Shown piece by piece: positions 1 to 8,231 of a stretch of 64,000 bases of DNA. Source of the DNA: Rhodobacteraceae bacterium XHP0102 (GTDB lineage: Bacteria > Pseudomonadota > Alphaproteobacteria > Rhodobacterales > Rhodobacteraceae); assembly GCA_025751475.1 (NCBI GenBank), contig JAOWLD010000003.1, positions 434,001-498,000 on the forward strand, in the 5' to 3' direction. Both the position numbers and the translations under genes were made by a program. How positions within the stretch are numbered: position 1 is the stretch's first letter; every line of letters begins with the position of its first letter. The notes under the pieces are model-generated. The model made no database searches, was not told the origin of the DNA, and saw only the letters and a program-made list of their open reading frames with translations.

Positions 1-557
1 ACTTCATCAACGGACAATACGAACTTTTCAATATTGGAGGCTATCACAGATCCGTTGCGAAACGTGAACACTTCTAGCGTATCAAAGCCGTCACCTCCGT
101 CAATGGTATCCCCAGTTACTGCACCTGCGATTGGGGCGATAAAATAGTCATCATTCTCCGTGCCAACGACATTTTCGCTAAGCCTTGTCAAAACAACTGC
201 ACCGCCATATTGGCCAGCCAATGCTGTGTCGACAATGGACTGCACTTCTTGAGCTGTTAATCCCTCATCCTGAGCCGCCAATGCTGTGTCGACAATGGAC
301 TGCACTTCTTGAGCTGTTAATCCCTCATCCTGAGCCGCCAATGCCGCATTGACTATGGTTTGAACTTCCTCAGCCGTCACCCCCGCACTATCGTCACTAC
401 CACATGCTGCAAGTGATACTGCAAGAGTTGGCAAAGCGGAGCGCTTCGCAGCTTTATTCAGGCTTGCTTCCCAAGCACGAACGCGGGTTGTAACTGCATC
501 TGGATCAATGTCCTTAGCTGCACTTGCAGTTGTCGCCTCATTCGCATTTATAGTCAT
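1..557 (-). CDS. Partial repeat-containing surface/secreted protein, N-terminal part
   Basis: An open frame of 185 codons starts at ATG 557 (a GGAG lies 7 nt upstream) and runs off the left edge without a stop. After a hydrophilic leader of about 40 residues comes KRSALPTLAVSLAACGSDD, a hydrophobic stretch ending in a lipobox-like AAC. Next are three 20-residue repeats around LTAQEVQSIVDTALAAQDEG, two of them identical at DNA level. The visible end has GTENDD and TIDGGDGFDTL followed by a NIEKF segment, which resembles the Asp/Gly-rich units and beta-strand repeats of large RTX or S-layer-like exported proteins. The family assignment is an inference from these motifs. Base composition is more AT-rich than the core genes to the right, and the gene lies on the integrase side of tRNA-Asn, so it may be cargo of the integrated element. 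Confidence 0.7.
   Translation of the reverse strand, partial: MTINANEATTASAAKDIDPDAVTTRVRAWEASLNKAAKRSALPTLAVSLAACGSDDSAGVTAEEVQTIVNAALAAQDEGLTAQEVQSIVDTALAAQDEGLTAQEVQSIVDTALAGQYGGAVVLTRLSENVVGTENDDYFIAPIAGAVTGDTIDGGDGFDTLEVFTFRNGSVIASNIEKFVLSVDE
217..396. repeat. 60-bp tandem repeat, three copies (two exact)
   Basis: Positions 217-276 and 277-336 are identical 60-bp units. Positions 337-396 are a diverged third unit. The period is a multiple of three and keeps the minus-strand reading frame, so the repeat encodes a 20-residue helical-looking unit in the surface protein. The two exact copies point to a recent duplication and likely copy-number variation. Confidence 0.9.
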
Positions 558-754
558 GGTCAATCTCCATTATAAATTACAAATAGTTGATCGCCGTCAG
601 CGGGAATGAAACATATCGTGACCAGTGCCGCAACCCTTGATCCCATGAAAACGCGGTTTCTGAGCAATCTCACAATCGAAACCGACCGACCTTGGTTTAC
701 GACTATTTGTCCAAGACAGAGAAGAGATTCGGATCAGTCATCAGATAGGCAAGC

Positions 755-787
755 GGTGACGTGGCCGAGTGGTCAAAGGCGCTCCTT
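755..787 (+). pseudogene. tRNA-Ser-like 5' fragment
   Basis: The sequence from GGTGACG through GGCCGAGTGGTCAAAGGC reads as the acceptor 5' strand and large D-arm of a class II (Ser type) tRNA. The match ends in the anticodon stem: the following bases do not form a 5-bp anticodon stem, no GGTTCGA-type T-arm follows, and no CGTCACC acceptor 3' strand is seen. It is probably a truncated copy left by recombination in the anticodon region, a common integrase crossover site. It could also be a chance match. Confidence 0.4.
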
Positions 788-1001
788 TCCGGAGGCTCCA
801 GCGAGAGATGGTCAACGTGTGTGGTAAGCGTGTGTGGTTGCCACGCCTTAAACCCAATAAAATATGGCAAAAAAGAAGATGGCGGAGACGATGGGATTTT
901 CCGCCTAGGGAACCCCCGGAAATCTGACGCTAGAAACGGCCCCGCCTCGGTTTCGACCTTTGTATCCAAGATAAGAAAAAGGTTGGATGCGAGGCCCTCC
1001 A

Positions 1002-1045
1002 GAACCCAAATTAGCACCCACAATGGAACCCAAAACGGAACCCAA
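1002..1045. repeat. 12-bp direct-repeat array, four units
   Basis: GAACCCA-like motifs begin at 1002, 1014 (variant GCACCCA), 1026 and 1038, exactly 12 bp apart. Such helically phased short repeats are typical of integrase arm-type or partition/initiator binding sites. The motif differs from the TTTGTACC repeats at the integrase start, so it may belong to another recombinase or another protein. Confidence 0.6.
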
Positions 1046-1130
1046 TTTTAATTCCAGCAGTTAATAACTTTCCATATTTAAAAGGCTTTTTGGGAAAATA
1101 ATGGATAATCCCACCTGCTCCAAAAGTAGG

Positions 1131-2639
1131 CTATTCGTAAAAGTAACCCCAATCGGTCTCGGCTAGTGCTGCGGTTATGCTCATGAGGTGCTGCTCAGGA
1201 GGATCCGTCTTCAGGTAATGTAAACGGTGTATTGCGTTCGACTGAGGACTTCTGTGACCCACCAAGTAGTGTGCGTCTGCTTCTGATGTACCTGCTTTGT
1301 GGAGCCTCGTTATCAATGTGGAGCGGGTGGAATAGGGAACGAGTTTGGGGTCATCCGAAACAAACTTTCGTACAATCTTTCCTAATTGATTGGAGATATT
1401 GGTATGACCCTTGGCTGCGCCATATTTCGGGAACAGGTCTGCTTCAGGATCATTAGGTATGTCATACTCTTGGATGGCTTGTAGCAACGGTGTGGCTATC
1501 GGAACGGCTCTCTCCAACCCGTCTTTAGCCATCAAGCGGTTACGATTTGATTTGAATATAATGTGCGGAATGTTTGTTGTGTTACCCAGCCGCAGATCCT
1601 TTACCAAGAGACCTGCTGCCTCTGCATTGCGGCATCCAGTGTATACCATGATCAAGGCAATGAGTTTGAGTTCGGCGTTAGGGTGTGCCTTCAGCTTTTC
1701 AATGTAGGTATTCCATTCATCGGGCTTAAAGGCTCTCCGTTTAAGGCTGTCACGCTGTTCCAGTTTCTTGTTTGATAGCCCTGTGAATGGATTTGGAACA
1801 GTTTGCGAAGGGTTTTCTTGGTTCCAGCAGTTAATGATTGCTGAAAGTTGGTTGTTGTAACGGTTTGCGGTGGACTTGGATGGTAGAGTTCCTAACCAGC
1901 TTCTGACTTTACTGCGCTCTGTTTGATCAAGTGCTAGGTCTAATCCACTCGGGTGAATGAAGTTAGCAAACCGAACTACCATATTTTGAGTCTTCTTTTC
2001 AAAAGTAGCCTGAGTATCTTTCAGGCGGCCTTTTTGAGAAGCATTTACGCTGAAATATAAACCGAGCGCAGTTTTCCAAGTGGCTTTAGATTGTGCGTAT
2101 TCCCCGCCGTGTAGGATGTTGAGCGCAGTCCCTTCTACGCTAGTGACCTCTTTGTAAGGGGTTTTGTAGTCGGGTTGTCCCCAGCGCCCTGAATCGTAGT
2201 CTTTTTTCAGTTGCTCTTCGTCAAGCGATTGGAACTCTAACGCCTCAAGGAGGAGATCTTTATACAATTCTCGCCTATCCTGCCAGACCGCCACTTCTGC
2301 TAGATACTCTTGGCGCTCCTGCGCATTAGCATTTGGAGATAACTTCGGCATTTGATCGTCCAGAAGTCCCTCCCGTGCCAAAAATTGACGGGCTTGTTCA
2401 CTAACGTCTGAAAACGACCCATCTTGTTCTTTAGCCGTGGCTTTGGCTTTGGAAAGCGTTTGATCGAACCATCGCTCCTCCTTTTCCCATAATTGCCTTG
2501 CTAGGGTAGGGTCAGCGGTTAGAACTTTCTTGTGTTCTGATTTCCCGAAAAAGTCACGATAAGGGCGAGGTACTACCCTCCTGTAACGGAATACACCGTC
2601 TGAACCTCTTTTGAGGTTGGGTAATTTTTGACCAGCCAT
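1131..2639 (-). CDS. Tyrosine recombinase (integrase) of an integrated element
   Basis: This is a site-specific tyrosine recombinase of about 502 residues that would insert and excise the element next to tRNA-Asn. The N-terminal part resembles the DUF6538-type arm-binding region (RYRRVVPRPYRDFF). The C-terminal catalytic domain shows the first Arg in YTGCRNAEAAGL, an Arg in YSTRSTLITRL, a His in LVGHRS and a candidate nucleophile Tyr in HRLHY. The usual HxxR box reads YSTR, so the first His is replaced by Tyr. I chose ATG 2639. A longer reading begins at TTG 2684, but its extra 15 residues are encoded by three TTTGTACC repeats that look like DNA-binding sites. The gene is AT-rich compared with its right-hand neighbours, and it reads away from the tRNA. 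Confidence 0.9.
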   Translation of the reverse strand: MAGQKLPNLKRGSDGVFRYRRVVPRPYRDFFGKSEHKKVLTADPTLARQLWEKEERWFDQTLSKAKATAKEQDGSFSDVSEQARQFLAREGLLDDQMPKLSPNANAQERQEYLAEVAVWQDRRELYKDLLLEALEFQSLDEEQLKKDYDSGRWGQPDYKTPYKEVTSVEGTALNILHGGEYAQSKATWKTALGLYFSVNASQKGRLKDTQATFEKKTQNMVVRFANFIHPSGLDLALDQTERSKVRSWLGTLPSKSTANRYNNQLSAIINCWNQENPSQTVPNPFTGLSNKKLEQRDSLKRRAFKPDEWNTYIEKLKAHPNAELKLIALIMVYTGCRNAEAAGLLVKDLRLGNTTNIPHIIFKSNRNRLMAKDGLERAVPIATPLLQAIQEYDIPNDPEADLFPKYGAAKGHTNISNQLGKIVRKFVSDDPKLVPYSTRSTLITRLHKAGTSEADAHYLVGHRSPQSNAIHRLHYLKTDPPEQHLMSITAALAETDWGYFYE

Positions 2640-2670
2640 TTGTACCCCGTTTGTACCTGTGATTTGTACC
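2639..2670. repeat. Three TTTGTACC direct repeats at the integrase start (putative arm-type sites)
   Basis: TTTGTACC occurs at 2639-2646, 2650-2657 and 2663-2670. It lies between the integrase ATG and the tRNA-Asn 3' end, where phage and island integrases bind arm sites and autoregulate. The function is inferred from position and repetition only. Confidence 0.55.
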
Positions 2671-2726
2671 CACGGTAATGACAACAGTCATATTTTCAAG
2701 GAAATAAGGCCAAACTGAGAGAGTTT

Positions 2727-2801
2727 TGGCTCCGGCGGTAGGGATCGAACCTACGACCAATTGATTAACAGTCAACTGCTCTACCGCTGAGCTACGCCGG
2801 A
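2727..2801 (-). tRNA. tRNA-Asn (GTT)
   Basis: A complete cloverleaf of 75 nt with encoded CCA: acceptor TCCGGCG/CGCCGGA, D-arm GCTCAGCGGTAGAGC, anticodon loop carrying GTT, and T-arm with GGTTCGATCC. The integrase gene begins 88 nt beyond its 3' end, the classical layout of a tRNA used as an integration site. The 3' end is intact, as expected if the element restores it. Confidence 0.96.
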
Positions 2802-2872
2802 ACACGTTGGGCCGTATAGCAAGAGGTATTTTGCGCGTCCAGTGCTTTGGGGCGAAAAAAATGCAGTTTGGG

Positions 2873-3727
2873 TTAAATTCTCGAAAAAGCGGCATCTGCG
2901 CTGAGGGGGGCATCGCAGGTGGCTTGATTTTCGTCAATTAAGTCAATGAGATGTGCCAGAATGTTGCGTTCGGCCATCGGGCGCAAGCGGGGGGTGAGGT
3001 CGGGATAGACCTTGGCGCATAATGCGCTGATGGATTGGGGATGCGGCCCGAGGGCGGCGAGAATCTGCGCGTGCCGTGCCATGCGATGTGCGTGCAGTTC
3101 GGCACAGCGCGCGCGCGGGTTTTCGATGGCCGCCCCGTGCGCGGGCAAAAGCCGCTTTGGCGCGCGCGCCGCAATCTGCCCAAGCGTTGCCAGATAGGCC
3201 CTCAAATCCCCGTCAGGCGGCGAGATCAGCGTGCTGGACCATGCCATCACCACATCCCCGCAAAATTCCATATTCTGAAATGCGAAATTCATATGGTTGC
3301 CCATATGGCCCGGGCTGTGATGGGCGGTGATGCGCCAGTCGTCTGTCGCAATCACCGTGCCATCGGGCAGGGGGATATCGGGGGTAAAGCCCCGATCAAC
3401 CCCTTCACCGCCGCCCAGATCAGGGTGCGCGCGGCGGCCCATATCCCATGGCCCTGCGGCCAAAACAGGCGCGCCTGTGATCGCCGCCAAGGGCCGCGCA
3501 AGGGCGGAATGGTCCAAATGGGCATGGGTGACGAAAATATGGCTGATGCGCGCCCCTTGCGGCACGGCCCGCATAATCGCCGCCAGATGGGCCTCTGAGG
3601 CGGGTCCAGGATCAATCACCGCAATGTCCTTGGTGCCAACCAGATAGGTCCATGTCCCCTCGGCGGTCATGGGCGAGGGGTTGGGCGCGCAAATCCCGCG
3701 CAGATTTGGGGCAAGCGTGGTGATCAT
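2873..3727 (-). CDS. MBL-fold metallohydrolase (LACTB2-like)
   Basis: This is a 284-residue metallo-beta-lactamase-fold hydrolase, probably cytoplasmic with two zinc ions. Metal ligands are visible in order: HAHLDH near residue 68, His in HSPGHMGNH near 140, Asp in CGDVV near 158, and His in LPAHG near 197. The C-terminal 70 residues look like the winged-helix tail of LACTB2/glyoxalase-II-like members. No signal peptide is present. The substrate cannot be told from sequence. It is divergently arranged with the histidine kinase gene, 52 bp between starts. Locally there is no operon partner on its own strand except the tRNA. Confidence 0.88.
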   Translation of the reverse strand: MITTLAPNLRGICAPNPSPMTAEGTWTYLVGTKDIAVIDPGPASEAHLAAIMRAVPQGARISHIFVTHAHLDHSALARPLAAITGAPVLAAGPWDMGRRAHPDLGGGEGVDRGFTPDIPLPDGTVIATDDWRITAHHSPGHMGNHMNFAFQNMEFCGDVVMAWSSTLISPPDGDLRAYLATLGQIAARAPKRLLPAHGAAIENPRARCAELHAHRMARHAQILAALGPHPQSISALCAKVYPDLTPRLRPMAERNILAHLIDLIDENQATCDAPLSADAAFSRI

Positions 3728-3779
3728 AGGGGCTGATTTTCCTTTGGCGCTTCGCCTGTGCCAAGGCTATAGATGGCCC

Positions 3780-5114
3780 ATGTTGACGCGATTGATCAAG
3801 AAAATGCTGCCACGCGGCCTTTATGGGCGGGCTGCGCTGATCATGCTTGTGCCGATTTTGACGATTCAGTTGGTGGTTTCGGCTGCGTTTTTGCAGCGTC
3901 ATTTTGATGGGGTGACGCGCCAAATGATGGCGGGGGTGGCGGTTGAGCTGCGCTTTATAATTCAAGAGATCAACAAAGATGGGATATGGGCGGGGCGCAA
4001 TGTCGCGGCCCCTTTGGAGATCACGCTTTACGAGGGGGGGGACAAACCCTTTGACGGCCCGCAGATGGAGGCGCGGCTGTTCTATGATCTGTCAGGCCGC
4101 AGCGTGATCGAAGTGTTGCGCCGCGCCGTGCCCGAGGTGACATGGATTGATTTGGCCAGCAATGATCGGCAGGTGATGCTTGGCCTCAGCCTTGCCGATG
4201 GCACAAAGGTCGATGTCGAGATTGCACGGCGGCGGGTGTCGGCCTCCAACCCGCATCAACTTTTGGTGTTGATGGTGTTCACGGGCATTTTGATGACCAC
4301 GGTGGCGTTTTTATTTCTGCGCAACCAATTGCGCCCCATTCGCCGTTTGGCGCGTGCGGCCGAAGATTTCGGCAAAGGCCGTGTGGTCGACTACAGCCCC
4401 GCGGGTGCTTTGGAAGTGCGCAGTGCAGGGCGCGCGTTTTTGGATATGCGCAACCGCATCGAAAGCCAGATTGAACAACGCACCATGATGCTCTCTGGGG
4501 TCAGCCATGATTTGCGCACACCGCTGACGCGGATGAAGCTGGGCCTTAGCGTGATGGAGGAGGGCGAGGATGTCAGCGCCTTGCGCCGTGATGTCGCGGA
4601 GATGGAAACCTTGCTTGAGGCTTTTCTCGATTTCGCGCGGGGCGATGCTTTGGATGATCTGGCGGAATTGGATATCGATCAGTTTCTGCGTGAGGTTGTG
4701 GCCGATGCCAAACGGGCGGGTGCTGAAATTCAATTTCTGCGTGCCACGCGCAATGCGGGCTTGTCCGATTACAGCGCCACGTTGCGCCCCGCCGCGCTGC
4801 GCCGTGCCTTGGACAATCTCATTTCCAATGCGCAGCGCTACGGCACCCATGCCCGCGTGACCCTATCGCCTGGCCCGCGCCATTGGCGCATTGCGGTTGA
4901 GGATGATGGGCCGGGCATCCCCGCAGATCAGCGCGCGATGGCCATGCGGCCCTTTGTGCGCTTGGATGCGGCCCGCAATCAAGACCGCGGCTCGGGTGTG
5001 GGGTTGGGGCTGGCCATCGCACAGGATATCGCGCGGCGCCATGGCGGGCGGCTTAGTCTGGGGACAAGTGCCGATCTGGGCGGGCTGAAAGCCGAGATCA
5101 TTTTGCCCCGATAG
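3780..5114 (+). CDS. Two-component sensor histidine kinase (EnvZ-like)
   Basis: This 444-residue inner-membrane kinase has a transmembrane helix near residues 12-32, a short periplasmic domain, a second helix (LLVLMVFTGILMTT), a HAMP linker, an H-box (SGVSHDLRTPLTRMK), an N-box (LDNLISNAQRYG) and ATP-binding G-boxes (DDGPGIP, GSGVGLGLAI). The order fits the EnvZ/osmosensor group. A longer frame opens at 3669 but overlaps the divergent hydrolase gene. ATG 3780 puts the first membrane helix at the usual place. No response-regulator gene adjoins it, so the cognate partner must be elsewhere. Confidence 0.9.
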   Translation: MLTRLIKKMLPRGLYGRAALIMLVPILTIQLVVSAAFLQRHFDGVTRQMMAGVAVELRFIIQEINKDGIWAGRNVAAPLEITLYEGGDKPFDGPQMEARLFYDLSGRSVIEVLRRAVPEVTWIDLASNDRQVMLGLSLADGTKVDVEIARRRVSASNPHQLLVLMVFTGILMTTVAFLFLRNQLRPIRRLARAAEDFGKGRVVDYSPAGALEVRSAGRAFLDMRNRIESQIEQRTMMLSGVSHDLRTPLTRMKLGLSVMEEGEDVSALRRDVAEMETLLEAFLDFARGDALDDLAELDIDQFLREVVADAKRAGAEIQFLRATRNAGLSDYSATLRPAALRRALDNLISNAQRYGTHARVTLSPGPRHWRIAVEDDGPGIPADQRAMAMRPFVRLDAARNQDRGSGVGLGLAIAQDIARRHGGRLSLGTSADLGGLKAEIILPR

Positions 5115-5131
5115 GGCGTGCGGAGGGGGAA

Positions 5132-5208
5132 TGGTAGGCCCGGCAGGACTTGAACCCGCAACCAAAGCGTTATGAGCGCTCTGCTCTAACCAATTGAGCT
5201 ACAGGCCC
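5132..5208 (-). tRNA. tRNA with CAT anticodon, probably tRNA-Ile2
   Basis: A 77-nt cloverleaf with encoded CCA. The acceptor is GGGCCTG/CGGGCCT, with G-U pairs at the ends. The anticodon loop reads CTCATAA (anticodon CAT) and the T-arm is GCGGG-TTCAAGT-CCTGC. The body resembles lysidine-modified tRNA-Ile2 of proteobacteria more than elongator tRNA-Met, but CAT alone cannot separate them. Confidence 0.9.
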
Positions 5209-5291
5209 CCGTGGGCCTTGGGTTACTGCGCCAGAGGGGAGGGGTCAAGCGTCTGATCACTCGCTTATGGACGAAGGCGGTGAAGATCGGT

Positions 5292-5320
5292 ATCAGGGCG
5301 GAAAATCACGCCCCCCTGAT
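5292..5320 (+). promoter_or_regulatory. Hairpin immediately upstream of the purM ribosome-binding site
   Basis: ATCAGGGCG (5292-5300) can pair with a CG-CCC-CCTGAT arm ending at 5320, leaving an A-rich loop. The arm ends directly against GAAAGG (5321-5326), the probable RBS of purM. A role in tuning translation is inference; it may be incidental. Confidence 0.3.
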
Positions 5321-5334
5321 GAAAGGCCCCAGAT

Positions 5335-6396
5335 ATGCCCGCAGATGCGCAAGCGCCCAAGAACAGCCTTACCTATGCCCAAGCAGGCGTTGATATTGAT
5401 GCGGGCAATGCGCTTGTTGATCGGATCAAACCTGCCGCGGCGGCCACGGCCCGCGCGGGCACGATGTCGGGGCTTGGCGGTTTTGGGGCTTTGTTTGATC
5501 TCAAGGCCGCTGGCTATACTGACCCGATTTTGGTTGCGGCAACTGATGGGGTGGGCACCAAGCTGCGCATCGCGATTGACACGGGCGCAGTCGACACTAT
5601 CGGCATTGATCTGGTGGCGATGTGCGTGAATGATCTGGTCTGCCAAGGGGCGGAGCCTTTGTTCTTTTTGGATTATTTTGCCACGGGCAAATTGGCGGTC
5701 GATCAGGCGGCGCGGATCATCGAGGGCATCGCTGAGGGCTGCGCGCAGTCAGGCTGCGCTTTGGTCGGTGGGGAAACCGCCGAAATGCCAGGAATGTATG
5801 AGGCGGGCGATTTTGACCTCGCAGGGTTCGCGGTGGGGGCGATGGAGCGCGGCGCAAGCCTGCCCGCCGATGTGGCCGAAGGTGATGTGATCCTTGGCTT
5901 GGCCTCGGACGGGGTGCATTCCAACGGCTATTCTCTGGTGCGCCGCATTGTTGATGTGTCGGGTTTGGCATGGTCAGATCCCGCCCCCTTCGCCCCTGAG
6001 ACAAGCCTGGGTGCCGTGCTTTTGGCGCCAACACGGCTTTATGTGAAGCCTGTTTTGCAAGCGATCCGCGCAGGCGGGGTGCATGGTTTGGCCCACATCA
6101 CGGGCGGTGGTTTGACCGAGAACCTGCCCCGTGTTCTGCCTGAGGGGCTTGGCGCGCGGATTGATTTGGGCGCTTGGGGCCTGCCGCCCGTGTTCCACTG
6201 GTTGGCCGAGACGGGCGGGATTGAGACGCGCGAGATGCTCAAAACCTTTAACGCAGGGATTGGGATGTGCGTGATTGTCGATGCGGCTGAGGCCGATGCC
6301 ATCGCGCGGCTTTTGGTGGCCGCAGGTGAAACCGTGACACGGCTTGGCGTGGTTGAGGCGGGCGCGGGCGTGGTCTATGAGGGCGCGCTTTCGTGA
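5335..6396 (+). CDS. purM: Phosphoribosylformylglycinamidine cyclo-ligase
   Basis: This enzyme converts FGAM to aminoimidazole ribonucleotide with ATP, the fifth step of de novo purine synthesis, in the cytosol. The 353-residue length is normal for PurM. Recognisable blocks are [14 protein letters not shown] at the start, the Gly-rich [11 protein letters not shown], the signature [32 protein letters not shown] and [14 protein letters not shown]. It overlaps purN by 4 nt (GTGA), so the two are translationally coupled. The other pur genes in the window (purC, purS, purQ) lie about 6 kb downstream in a separate cluster. Confidence 0.97.
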   Translation: MPADAQAPKNSLTYAQAGVDIDAGNALVDRIKPAAAATARAGTMSGLGGFGALFDLKAAGYTDPILVAATDGVGTKLRIAIDTGAVDTIGIDLVAMCVNDLVCQGAEPLFFLDYFATGKLAVDQAARIIEGIAEGCAQSGCALVGGETAEMPGMYEAGDFDLAGFAVGAMERGASLPADVAEGDVILGLASDGVHSNGYSLVRRIVDVSGLAWSDPAPFAPETSLGAVLLAPTRLYVKPVLQAIRAGGVHGLAHITGGGLTENLPRVLPEGLGARIDLGAWGLPPVFHWLAETGGIETREMLKTFNAGIGMCVIVDAAEADAIARLLVAAGETVTRLGVVEAGAGVVYEGALS

Positions 6397-6995
6397 AACG
6401 GGTCGCCATCCTGATTTCAGGGGGTGGTTCCAATATGGTGGAACTGCTCAAGTCAATGACGGGGGATCACCCTGCGCGGGCCTGTGTGGTTGTGTCAAAT
6501 ATCCCAGATGCGGGCGGTCTTGCCAAGGCAGAGGCCGCAGGCGTGCCAACGGCCGTGGTGGATCACAAACCCTTTGGGGCAGATCGCGCAGCCTTCGAGG
6601 CGGAAATGGCCAAGGTGCTTGGCCAATATCAGCCCGATATCATCGCGCTTGCAGGTTTCATGCGGGTTTTGAGGGCTGATTTCGTGGCCCGCTATCAGGG
6701 GCGGATGTTGAACATACACCCGTCTCTTTTGCCCAAATATCGCGGCCTGCACACCCACGCCCGTGCGATTGAGGCGGGGGATGAGATCGCGGGTTGCACG
6801 GTGCATGAGGTGACCGCCGATCTCGATGATGGCCCGATCTTGGGGCAGGCGCGCGTGCCTGTTTTGGCGGGGGATACGCCCGAAACATTGGCCGCGCGGG
6901 TTTTGGTGCAAGAACATCGCCTTTACCCCGCCGTGCTGCGCCGCTTTGCCGAAGGCGAAAGAACGCCGATTTTCTGGGACAGGCCCACGCCCTAG
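6393..6995 (+). CDS. purN: Phosphoribosylglycinamide formyltransferase
   Basis: PurN transfers the formyl group of 10-formyl-THF to GAR, the third step of purine synthesis. It has 200 residues, the usual size, and starts at GTG within the purM stop (GTGA overlap). Visible motifs are ISGGGSNM for substrate phosphate binding, the catalytic Asn and His in [12 protein letters not shown], and the Asp of DLDDGPIL. The coupling with purM is common in alphaproteobacteria. Confidence 0.96.
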   Translation: MKRVAILISGGGSNMVELLKSMTGDHPARACVVVSNIPDAGGLAKAEAAGVPTAVVDHKPFGADRAAFEAEMAKVLGQYQPDIIALAGFMRVLRADFVARYQGRMLNIHPSLLPKYRGLHTHARAIEAGDEIAGCTVHEVTADLDDGPILGQARVPVLAGDTPETLAARVLVQEHRLYPAVLRRFAEGERTPIFWDRPTP

Positions 6996-7070
6996 TGCCT
7001 TGGGGTCTTTTCTTTTTGTGGGTGATTGCGTAAACCCGCGCATCGCGGATTATCTTGAGAAGTCGTTCCC

Positions 7071-8231
7071 TTGCCACAGACGCTGACCACCACCGAAGAA
7101 CTGGCCGCTTTCTGCGAAAAAGCCGCCACATATCCTTATGTGACCGTTGACACCGAATTTCTGCGCGAACGCACCTATTACGCGCAGCTGTGTCTCGTTC
7201 AATTGGCGATGCCAGGCACGGATGACAGCGGCGCGGTATTGGTTGACCCGCTGGCCGAGGGAATGTCACTTGCGCCGCTTTATGAGCTGTTCCGCAATCC
7301 TGATGTGGTCAAGGTATTTCATGCTGCGCGTCAGGATTTGGAGATTTTCCATGTCGAAGGCGGTGTCGTTCCTGCACCCCTCTTTGACACGCAAGTGGCC
7401 GCAATGGTTTGCGGATTTGGTGATCAAGTGGGATACGAAACTTTGGTGCGCAAAATTGCCAAAGCCGCGCTTGATAAATCCTCGCGCTTTACCGATTGGT
7501 CGCGGCGTCCCTTGTCGGATGCGCAAAAAACCTATGCTTTGGCCGATGTCACCCATCTGCGCCAGATTTACGAATATCTTTCCGCGCAACTGGCCCGATC
7601 TGGGCGCAGCGCATGGATGGAAGAAGAATTGGCACAGCTGACCAATGCGGACAGCTATATCGTGAACCCTGACCAAGCATGGATGCGGATCAAGATGCGC
7701 TCTAGCTCGGGCAGGCTCTTGGCGGTTGTGCGCGAATTGGCCACCTTCCGCGAGGGCTATGCGCAAGAGCGCAACATCCCTCGCTCGCGTGTCTTCAAGG
7801 ATGATGCCTTGATGGAATTGGCCTCGACCAAGCCGCGCTCTTTGGCTGATTTGTCGAAATCGCGTCTGTTGCTGCGCGAAGCGCGGCGGGGCGATATTGC
7901 CGATGGTATCATTGCAGCGGTCAATCGCGGCATGGAGACGCCGCCCGAAAAATTCCCAAAATTGCCAAATGGGCCAGATCGCAGTGATCTGAACCCTGCT
8001 TTGGCCGATTTGCTGCGTGTCTTGCTCAAGGCCAAGGCGGATGAGGCGGGCGTTGCGCAAAAGCTGATCGCGTCTAGCGCGGATTTGGACAATATCGCCT
8101 CAGGCCATTTGGATGGGCTGTGGCGCAAGGGCTGGCGCGGTAAGGTATTTGGCGCAGATGCGCTGCGCCTTGTCCAAGGCGATGTGGGCCTTGGCGTCAA
8201 AGGCAGCAAGGTTGTGTTGTTCGAGCTTTAA
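7071..8231 (+). CDS. rnd: Ribonuclease D
   Basis: RNase D is a 3'-5' exoribonuclease of the DEDD family that trims tRNA 3' ends. At 386 residues it is full length. The DEDD exonuclease core has VDTEFLRE (Exo I Asp and Glu), HAARQDLEIF (Exo II) and YALADVTHL (Exo III Tyr and Asp), followed by HRDC-like helical domains (residues about 200-290 and onward). The start is TTG 7071, with GAGAAG upstream. No in-frame ATG precedes the conserved TTTEELAAFC block. Its stop overlaps the convergent lipoprotein gene by 4 nt. Confidence 0.94.
   Translation: MPQTLTTTEELAAFCEKAATYPYVTVDTEFLRERTYYAQLCLVQLAMPGTDDSGAVLVDPLAEGMSLAPLYELFRNPDVVKVFHAARQDLEIFHVEGGVVPAPLFDTQVAAMVCGFGDQVGYETLVRKIAKAALDKSSRFTDWSRRPLSDAQKTYALADVTHLRQIYEYLSAQLARSGRSAWMEEELAQLTNADSYIVNPDQAWMRIKMRSSSGRLLAVVRELATFREGYAQERNIPRSRVFKDDALMELASTKPRSLADLSKSRLLLREARRGDIADGIIAAVNRGMETPPEKFPKLPNGPDRSDLNPALADLLRVLLKAKADEAGVAQKLIASSADLDNIASGHLDGLWRKGWRGKVFGADALRLVQGDVGLGVKGSKVVLFEL

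Larger units (their letters stand above)
558..1130. other. Gene-poor accessory stretch
   Basis: No convincing protein gene is visible between the surface-protein start and the integrase stop. The stretch contains the promoter and RBS side of the surface-protein gene, a tRNA-Ser-like fragment at 755-787, and a 12-bp direct-repeat array at 1002-1045. Small open frames across it (for example 606-827 and 761-1051 on plus, 703-1023 on minus) overlap each other and look like chance. Confidence 0.5.

Noticed and set aside
217-396. Repeats as a possible CRISPR array
   Set aside because: The 60-bp units abut without spacers and keep a reading frame; they are coding.
2554-2937. 127-residue minus-strand frame across the integrase start and tRNA-Asn
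   Set aside because: It overlaps the tRNA and the integrase in another frame and has no protein-like pattern.
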